NCBI RefSeq assembly: GCF_001280125.1
Contig: NZ_LGEG01000258.1
Location: 1-36,500 of the forward strand
DNA from: Streptomyces sp. NRRL F-6492
GTDB taxonomy: Bacteria; Actinomycetota; Actinomycetes; Streptomycetales; Streptomycetaceae
Direction: 5' to 3'
DNA: 36,500 bases
Shown: positions 31,516 to 36,500 of the stretch, in pieces
Layout: each line of letters starts with the position of its first letter
How positions within the stretch are numbered: the first letter of the stretch is position 1
Notes under the pieces: model-generated
Database searches by the model: none
Told to the model about the DNA's origin: nothing
The model's input: the letters and a program-made list of their open reading frames with translations, nothing else
Made by a program: the position numbers and the translations under genes

Positions 31516-34350
31516 ATGACACGCACAGAGCCGGGCGTCACGGTCCCCGGCGACGAGACCGCGGCCCCCTGGGAGCCCGGCAGGCGCTTCGTGCTCCGCG
31601 CGGCCGGCCTTCCGGTCGAGACGGTCCACGGGCTGCGCTGCCCCGCCACCCGGCGCTGGGCCGACGCCGTACTGGACGAGGAGGAACGCCTGGCCGCCGA
31701 GGGGGCACTGCTCAGCGACCTCCTGCACGGCCTGGTCGGGTCGACCGCCGTGCCCGGGGACGGGGACGGTTCCGGCGACGCCGCCGTGCGGCGCGCGCTC
31801 CTCGACCTGCGGCGGCGGATCTTCAACAACCGGCTGCCGGCCGATCCGGACGCCGCCGTACGCCTGGTGACGGAGCTCGACCGGGAGACCGGCGGGCGGA
31901 CCGCGCGGTGGCTGCGGGACCGGGCACGGCTCGCGGAGCTGACGGCCGGCGGCGCGGAGCTGCTCGACGGCGAACTCCGGCAGAGCCGGGGCGCGTTGCG
32001 GCGCGCGCTCGCCGAAGAGCGGTTGCGCCACGGCCTGCTGCTCGCCTCGCCCGCCCTCGACGCGCGCCTCGACGCCTATCTGCGCGACACGAGCCCGCGG
32101 CCGGGCAACCGCCTGCGCAAGATCGAGCGTTCGGCGCTCACCTATCTCTACCGCACGGCCTGCAAGACCAGCCCCTTCAGCACCTTCACCGGCGTCGGCC
32201 TCGGCTCCTTCGCGGACGGCCCGGCGGACGGCGACGCCGGTCTGCGCGTCGACGAGGAATGGGTCGGCCACGTGCGGCTCAACGTGGTCGTGCTGACCCG
32301 GCTGACCGAGCTGGTCACCGCCGACCCGGAGCGCCGCCGGGACCTGCCGGTGGTCCTCTCCCAGGGCTGGGAGCGGGACGCCGACCGCGTCCGGTACGTC
32401 CGCCACGTGACGACGGCGGGCGACGACGGGGCCGCCGTCACCTTCGACGCGGTCCGCGACCGGCTGTTCTTCCTGCGCGGCAGCGGCACCCTGGACCGGC
32501 TCCTGGAGTGGCTCGGCGGCCGGGACGGGAAGGTGCGCCACCGGGACCTGGTGGACTGGCTGGAGGCCGAGCACGGGGCCGGCCGCGAGGAGTGCGAGCG
32601 GTACGCGTCGGCCCTCCTGAACGTCGGCATGGTGCAGGTCCCCGTCCTCCGCACGGACGTGCACGGCGGCGATCCGCTGCGCTCCTACCAGGACGCCCTG
32701 CGCTCCCTCGGCGCGCCGTGGGCCGACCGGCTCGCGGGCCTCCTCGACGGCCCGGCCGACTGCCTCGCCCGCTACCCCGGGGCGGACGTCGACGAGCGGC
32801 GCGCCCTGCTGGGCACACTGCGGAGCCGACTCCAGGAGATACAGCGGGAGTTGGGTGCCGCCGAGCCGTCCGTGCCGCAGACGCTGGTGTACGAGGACGT
32901 CAGCGCGGGCGACGGTCTGGTCTGCGGGCCCGGCGTGCTGGGCGGGGAGACCGGGCGGGCGCTGCGGGCCGTCGAGGGCGTGCTGCCGCTCTTCGACCTG
33001 ACGCTCCCCCAGCGGATCACCCTGCTCGGCTTCTTCCTCGCCCGGTACGGGCGGGGCGGTCGCTGCGACGACCTGCTCGGCCTGGTCCACGACTTCCACG
33101 AGGACTTCTTCGACCAGTACGTGTCCTTCACCTCCAAGCGGGTCCCCTTCGAGGAGGACGGCGCGTACCGGCCCGAGGAGAACTGGCTCGGGCAGGACGA
33201 GATGCGGACCCTCGACCGGGCCCGCCGCCGCTTCCACGACGGCGTGCGCGCCCTGTGGGAGCGGGAGGCGGGGCCGGAGACGGAGGAGGTCGAGCTGCCC
33301 GGCGGCCTGCTGGCGGAGACGGCTGAGGAACTCGCTCCGCTCACGGGCCACTTCGTCCCGCAGAGCCACCACCTCCAGCTCTCCCGGCCCGCCGGGGGCC
33401 GGCCCTTGGTCGTGCTCAACAAGTCGTACGGCGGTCTCGCCTTCCCCTTCAGCCGGTTCACCCATCTGTACGACGGCGCCGGGCCGGGCGGTTCCGGCCT
33501 CTCCGGCGCCCTGCGCGAGGAGACGGCGGCGCGGCGGCCGGAGGGGGCGGTGTTCGCGGAGGTCACCGGAGGGCCGGTCAGCAGCAACCTGAACCTGCAC
33601 GGGCGGCTGACGGGTCACCAGATCGTCTGTCCGGGCGAGACCAGCGGCGTGCCCGAGGAGTCCCGGATCCACCTGGACGACCTGTACGTGGAGCACGACG
33701 AGACGGCCGGGCGGCTGGTGCTCCGCTCCCGGCGCCTCGGCCGCGAGGTCGTGCCCGTCTACCTCGGCTACCTCGTGCCGATCGCGCTCCCCGACATCCC
33801 CCGCACCCTGCTCCTGCTCTCCCCCAGCACCATGGCCCCCTTCGACGTGTGGGCGGGGGTGCCGGAGGGGGAGGCCGTGGACGGCGTCACCCGCAGGCCC
33901 CGGATCCGGCACGGGGACGTGGTGGTCGGCCGACGGAGCTGGACCGCGCTCGCGGAGGTCCTGCCGACCCGCCGTCCGGGGTCGGGCGAGGAGGAGCACT
34001 ACCTGGACTGGCAGCGGTGGCGGCGGGCCCACGGGCTGCCCGACCGGTGCTTCGCCACCGTCTCCCGCGCGGACCGGGGGCCGGTCGGGGCCAAGCCGGT
34101 CCACGTCGACTTCGACAGCCCGCTCTCCCTGGCCGCGCTCGACGCCCTGGTGGAGCGGAAGCCCGGCACCCGGGTGGCGTTCCAGGAGATGCTGCCCGCC
34201 GAGGACGGGCTCCACGTCACCTCGGAACGCGGCCGGCACGTGGCCGAACTGGCCGTGGAGACCTTCACCACCCGCCCCCGCCCCGCTGCGCAGTCCCGCC
34301 CCGTTCCGTCGTCGTCCGGCCCGGAGGTCGTCCCGTCATGCCCGAACTGA
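31516..34350 (+). CDS. LanB-type lantibiotic dehydratase, glutamylation domain
   Basis: The 944-residue protein matches the N-terminal LanB dehydratase domain (lant_dehydr_N), which in studied members transfers glutamate from glutamyl-tRNA to Ser/Thr. Family motifs include TACKTSPFSTFTGVGLGSF near 215-235, KRVPFEEDG, GRLTGHQIVCPGE, and the C-terminal STMAPFDVWAGVPEG and RPRIRHGDVVVGRRSW. The elimination domain is encoded separately by the next gene, a split seen in thiopeptide and goadsporin pathways. ATG 31516 follows GGAGGA. The final 30 residues are Pro/Arg/Ser-rich. It overlaps the next gene by 13 nt. Confidence 0.9.
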   Translation: MTRTEPGVTVPGDETAAPWEPGRRFVLRAAGLPVETVHGLRCPATRRWADAVLDEEERLAAEGALLSDLLHGLVGSTAVPGDGDGSGDAAVRRALLDLRRRIFNNRLPADPDAAVRLVTELDRETGGRTARWLRDRARLAELTAGGAELLDGELRQSRGALRRALAEERLRHGLLLASPALDARLDAYLRDTSPRPGNRLRKIERSALTYLYRTACKTSPFSTFTGVGLGSFADGPADGDAGLRVDEEWVGHVRLNVVVLTRLTELVTADPERRRDLPVVLSQGWERDADRVRYVRHVTTAGDDGAAVTFDAVRDRLFFLRGSGTLDRLLEWLGGRDGKVRHRDLVDWLEAEHGAGREECERYASALLNVGMVQVPVLRTDVHGGDPLRSYQDALRSLGAPWADRLAGLLDGPADCLARYPGADVDERRALLGTLRSRLQEIQRELGAAEPSVPQTLVYEDVSAGDGLVCGPGVLGGETGRALRAVEGVLPLFDLTLPQRITLLGFFLARYGRGGRCDDLLGLVHDFHEDFFDQYVSFTSKRVPFEEDGAYRPEENWLGQDEMRTLDRARRRFHDGVRALWEREAGPETEEVELPGGLLAETAEELAPLTGHFVPQSHHLQLSRPAGGRPLVVLNKSYGGLAFPFSRFTHLYDGAGPGGSGLSGALREETAARRPEGAVFAEVTGGPVSSNLNLHGRLTGHQIVCPGETSGVPEESRIHLDDLYVEHDETAGRLVLRSRRLGREVVPVYLGYLVPIALPDIPRTLLLLSPSTMAPFDVWAGVPEGEAVDGVTRRPRIRHGDVVVGRRSWTALAEVLPTRRPGSGEEEHYLDWQRWRRAHGLPDRCFATVSRADRGPVGAKPVHVDFDSPLSLAALDALVERKPGTRVAFQEMLPAEDGLHVTSERGRHVAELAVETFTTRPRPAAQSRPVPSSSGPEVVPSCPN

Positions 34351-35471
34351 CCGAACCCGCGGCCTTCCGCCCGGCCCCGGAGGGGACCGGCCCCTCCCCC
34401 TGGCTGGCGCTGCACGTCTTCTACGCCGCCAACCCCCGTCCCCTCCTCGTCGACTGCGTCCGCCCGCTGGTCGACGGGCTCACCGGGGACGGCCTGCTGT
34501 CCGGGCACTTCTTCATCACCTACTGGCTGGAGGGGCCGCACGTGCGGCTGCGGCTCCGCCCGAGCGGCCCCGGCGCCGAGGCCGAGGTCCGCCGGCGGGC
34601 CGAGGAGGCGATCCGGGACTTCCTGAAGTCCCGCCCCGCCCTCTACGAGGTCGACTCGGGCTTCCTCAAGGACTTCTACAACTCGCTCTTCGACATCGAG
34701 TTCCCCGGCGAGGACCGGGCCCGGTACATGGGCCCGGACGGGCGGATGAACCTGCGGCCGAACAACTCCTTCTCCTACGAGGTGTACGCCCCCGAGTACG
34801 CCAAGTACGGCGGTCCCGCCGGGGTGGAGCTCGCCGAATGGCACTTCCGGCACTCCAGCGACCTGGTCCTGGAGGCGTACCGGAGCATGAACCTGCACCT
34901 GCGGACGGTGCTGCTCGGGACGTCCGCCCAGCTCATGATGGTGATGGCGAGCTGCTTCCTCCCCGAGGAGGAGCGGCTCGCGGACTACCTCGACTCCTAC
35001 TACGCCTTCTGGCACCGGCTGTTCCCGGGGACCGGCTTCATCGGGTCCGCCGAGTACGAGCGGACGTACGAGCGGATGGCGCCCTCGCTCGGGGTCCGGT
35101 TCGCGCGGATCAGGGAGGCCGTGGCGGGCGGCGACCCGTCCGGGCTCCCGGTGTTCCTGCGCGGCTGGGCCGAGCACTGCCTGGAGCTGCGGGAGCGGGT
35201 GGTGGACCTCGCCGGACGCGGCGAACTCGCCTTCCCCGCCCGGGAGGGACCGGTCCGCGAGGACACCGGTCAGGAGCGCGCCGAGGACCCGGACGCGGCT
35301 CCCCTCGTGCCCGTCACGCACGTCCCGGCGGTGCTGCCCCGGCTCCTCTCGCCGTACATGCACATGACGAACAACCGGCTGCACGTGACGATCCGGGACG
35401 AGGCGTACCTGTCGTTCGTCCTGGGCAGGGTCCTGCGGGAGCCCGATCACGGGAAGCAGGACGTCTCTTGA
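34338..35471 (+). CDS. thiopeptide-type biosynthesis protein (LanB C-terminal/elimination domain family)
   Basis: The 377-residue protein belongs to the TIGR03891/SpaB_C-like family: WLALHVFYAAN near the start, HFFITYWLEGPHVRLRLRP, YEVYAPEYAKYGGPAGVELAEWHFRHSSDLVLEAY, and the terminal HMTNNRLHVTIRDEAYLSFVL. Stand-alone members either eliminate glutamate to give dehydroalanine/dehydrobutyrine, or catalyse the thiopeptide [4+2] cyclisation. Only one copy is in the window, and the LanB protein needs an eliminase, so elimination is the simpler assignment. GGAGG lies inside the end of the LanB gene, ten bases before ATG 34338. Confidence 0.87.
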   Translation: MPELTEPAAFRPAPEGTGPSPWLALHVFYAANPRPLLVDCVRPLVDGLTGDGLLSGHFFITYWLEGPHVRLRLRPSGPGAEAEVRRRAEEAIRDFLKSRPALYEVDSGFLKDFYNSLFDIEFPGEDRARYMGPDGRMNLRPNNSFSYEVYAPEYAKYGGPAGVELAEWHFRHSSDLVLEAYRSMNLHLRTVLLGTSAQLMMVMASCFLPEEERLADYLDSYYAFWHRLFPGTGFIGSAEYERTYERMAPSLGVRFARIREAVAGGDPSGLPVFLRGWAEHCLELRERVVDLAGRGELAFPAREGPVREDTGQERAEDPDAAPLVPVTHVPAVLPRLLSPYMHMTNNRLHVTIRDEAYLSFVLGRVLREPDHGKQDVS

Positions 35472-36500
35472 GCGCCGTGGAACGGACGAGCAACGACCTT
35501 TCCGCCGGGGGCCGTTCCGCCGCGCGCGGCTACCGGCCCGCGCTGCGGCCGGGCGTGCTGATCGGTCCCGCGGTGCTGCGCGGACCGCGCACCGTCCACC
35601 TCGTCAAGCACCCGGTGAGCGGCGCCGCGTTCGAGGTGGGGCCCAAGGAGCACTTCGTCATCGGCCTGCTGGACGGCACCCGGAACATGGACGACGTCGT
35701 GGCCGCGTACGCCGAGCGGTTCCGCCGCCGGCTCCCCGAGGAGCAGTGGACGCGGATGCTGGGGCTGCTCGGCGCCCGGGGGCTGCTCGCCGGGGCGCCG
35801 GATCCGGCGCCGCCCGAGCCGCCGCCCGCCCGCACCGGCACCTTCTGGAAGGGCAGCCGGCGGACCGTCGCGGACGCGCACGCGACCGCCGGGCGCCTGC
35901 ACCGGCTGCTGTCGCCGCTGCTGCGGTCGTGGGTCCAACTCCCTTTGGCAGCCGTATCCTTGGCGATGGTCTTCGCCGTGCTCGCGGATCCCGCCGCGCT
36001 CCTCGACGGGCTCTCGGCCCTGCTCGCCCGTCCCCTCGTCCTCGTCCCGTTCGCCGTCCTGCTCTGGTTCAGCGTCTGTCTGCACGAACTCGCGCACGGC
36101 GTCGCGGCCCGGCACTACGGCGGGGTGGTCACCGAGATCGGGCTGCGCTGGCGGTTCCCGGCGATGATGATGTACTGCACGGTCGACAACTACCCCTTCC
36201 TGCCCGGGCGCCGGGCGAAACTGGTGGTCGCGGCGGCCGGGGCCCACGTCAACCTGCTCCTCCTGCTGCCCCTCGCGCTCTGGTGGACGCTCCTGGACGC
36301 GGCGGACCCGGTGCGGCCGGTGCTCACCGGGATGCTCTTCGTGGGGATCGTGCAGGCGCTGGGGAACCTGGTCCCGCTGCCGCCGCTCGACGGCTACCGG
36401 ATCCTCAGCCACCTCCTGGGCGCCACGCACCTCGCCCCGGAGACCCGGACCTATCTGGCGCTGCGCCGGCGGGGACGGGAGGCGGTCGCCGCCTATCCGC
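35468..36500 (+). CDS. PqqD-like/M50 site-2-type membrane protease (partial)
   Basis: The frame runs off the window after 344 residues. Residues about 22-110 resemble a PqqD-like winged-helix domain (GPRTVHLVKHPVSGAAFEVGPKEHFVIGLLDGTRNMDDVVAAY). An M50 metalloprotease membrane domain follows, with HELAH (206-210) in a hydrophobic segment and the third ligand Asp308 in NLVPLPPLDGYRIL. At least four hydrophobic segments are visible. M50 enzymes cleave within or beside the membrane. Leader removal or precursor recognition at export is possible, but inferred. TTG 35468 overlaps the previous stop (TTGA) and has AGGA about eight bases upstream; GTG 35477 is the alternative start. Confidence 0.85.
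   Translation, partial: MSAVERTSNDLSAGGRSAARGYRPALRPGVLIGPAVLRGPRTVHLVKHPVSGAAFEVGPKEHFVIGLLDGTRNMDDVVAAYAERFRRRLPEEQWTRMLGLLGARGLLAGAPDPAPPEPPPARTGTFWKGSRRTVADAHATAGRLHRLLSPLLRSWVQLPLAAVSLAMVFAVLADPAALLDGLSALLARPLVLVPFAVLLWFSVCLHELAHGVAARHYGGVVTEIGLRWRFPAMMMYCTVDNYPFLPGRRAKLVVAAAGAHVNLLLLLPLALWWTLLDAADPVRPVLTGMLFVGIVQALGNLVPLPPLDGYRILSHLLGATHLAPETRTYLALRRRGREAVAAYP

Noticed and set aside
27783..31829. Very long open frame on the minus strand opposite the RiPP enzyme genes
   Set aside because: It is antisense to four genes with clear family motifs; its translation is Arg/Gly/Pro-rich with no recognisable domain, as expected from high-GC DNA.
34338..35471. Firm call of a [4+2] thiopeptide cyclase
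   Set aside because: The family also contains stand-alone eliminases; with one copy only and a LanB needing elimination, that role is likelier.

Overview
The window looks like chromosomal DNA from a Streptomyces or a close relative. GC is very high with strong third-position GC. Gene content is typical of the genus: a streptomycete-order gas-vesicle cluster, Spo0M, TerD, a SpoIIE-type phosphatase and a SARP-family regulator. Rare TTA leucine codons occur in regulatory and accessory genes. No rRNA, tRNA, IS element, CRISPR array or prophage was seen. All names come from reading the sequence; no database search was possible.

Region 1 (1-3.1 kb) holds a GAF/PP2C phosphatase (-), a four-helix membrane protein (+) and a PepSY lipoprotein (+) that ends in a strong terminator. 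Region 2 (3.1-6.5 kb) is a tight four-gene operon with overlapping stop/start codons: an EF-hand protein, a divergent isocitrate/isopropylmalate-type dehydrogenase with a TTA codon, an isochorismatase-fold hydrolase and a SAM-dependent methyltransferase. It looks like a small specialised-metabolism unit whose product I do not recognise. A hypothetical gene follows at 6.6-7.3 kb.

Region 3 (7.3-13.5 kb) is the gas-vesicle locus, gvpO-A-F-G-J-L-S-K on the minus strand. Diverging from it are two plus-strand genes for proteins with very acidic segments: one has a histone-H1-like tail, the other an SRPBCC domain. Region 4 (13.5-17.4 kb) has a secreted subtilisin-type protease and a large-subunit catalase, each followed by a hairpin terminator. 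Region 5 (17.4-22.5 kb) is a mosaic: a possible small ORF, a truncated ABC-exporter remnant, a leucine-rich-variant repeat protein, a frameshifted spo0M whose start codon overlaps that of the divergent repeat gene, terD, a solo tatA, a GlsB-type membrane gene and a small hypothetical gene.

Region 6 (22.5-36.5 kb, running off the right end) is the main discovery candidate, a RiPP biosynthetic cluster. It encodes a 56-residue precursor whose 22-residue putative core is 20/22 Cys, Ser and Thr. It also encodes a SARP/NB-ARC regulator with two TTA codons, an ocin-ThiF-like leader-binding protein, a YcaO cyclodehydratase, a SagB-type azoline dehydrogenase, a LanB-type glutamylation dehydratase, a separate LanB C-terminal/thiopeptide-type protein, and a PqqD-like/M50 membrane protease fusion that is cut by the window end. 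The expected chemistry is Cys/Ser/Thr cyclisation and oxidation to azoles plus Ser/Thr dehydration, giving a thiopeptide-like or goadsporin-like peptide. Three perfect GTCAGCG heptamers, 11 bp apart, lie upstream of the precursor and resemble a SARP operator.
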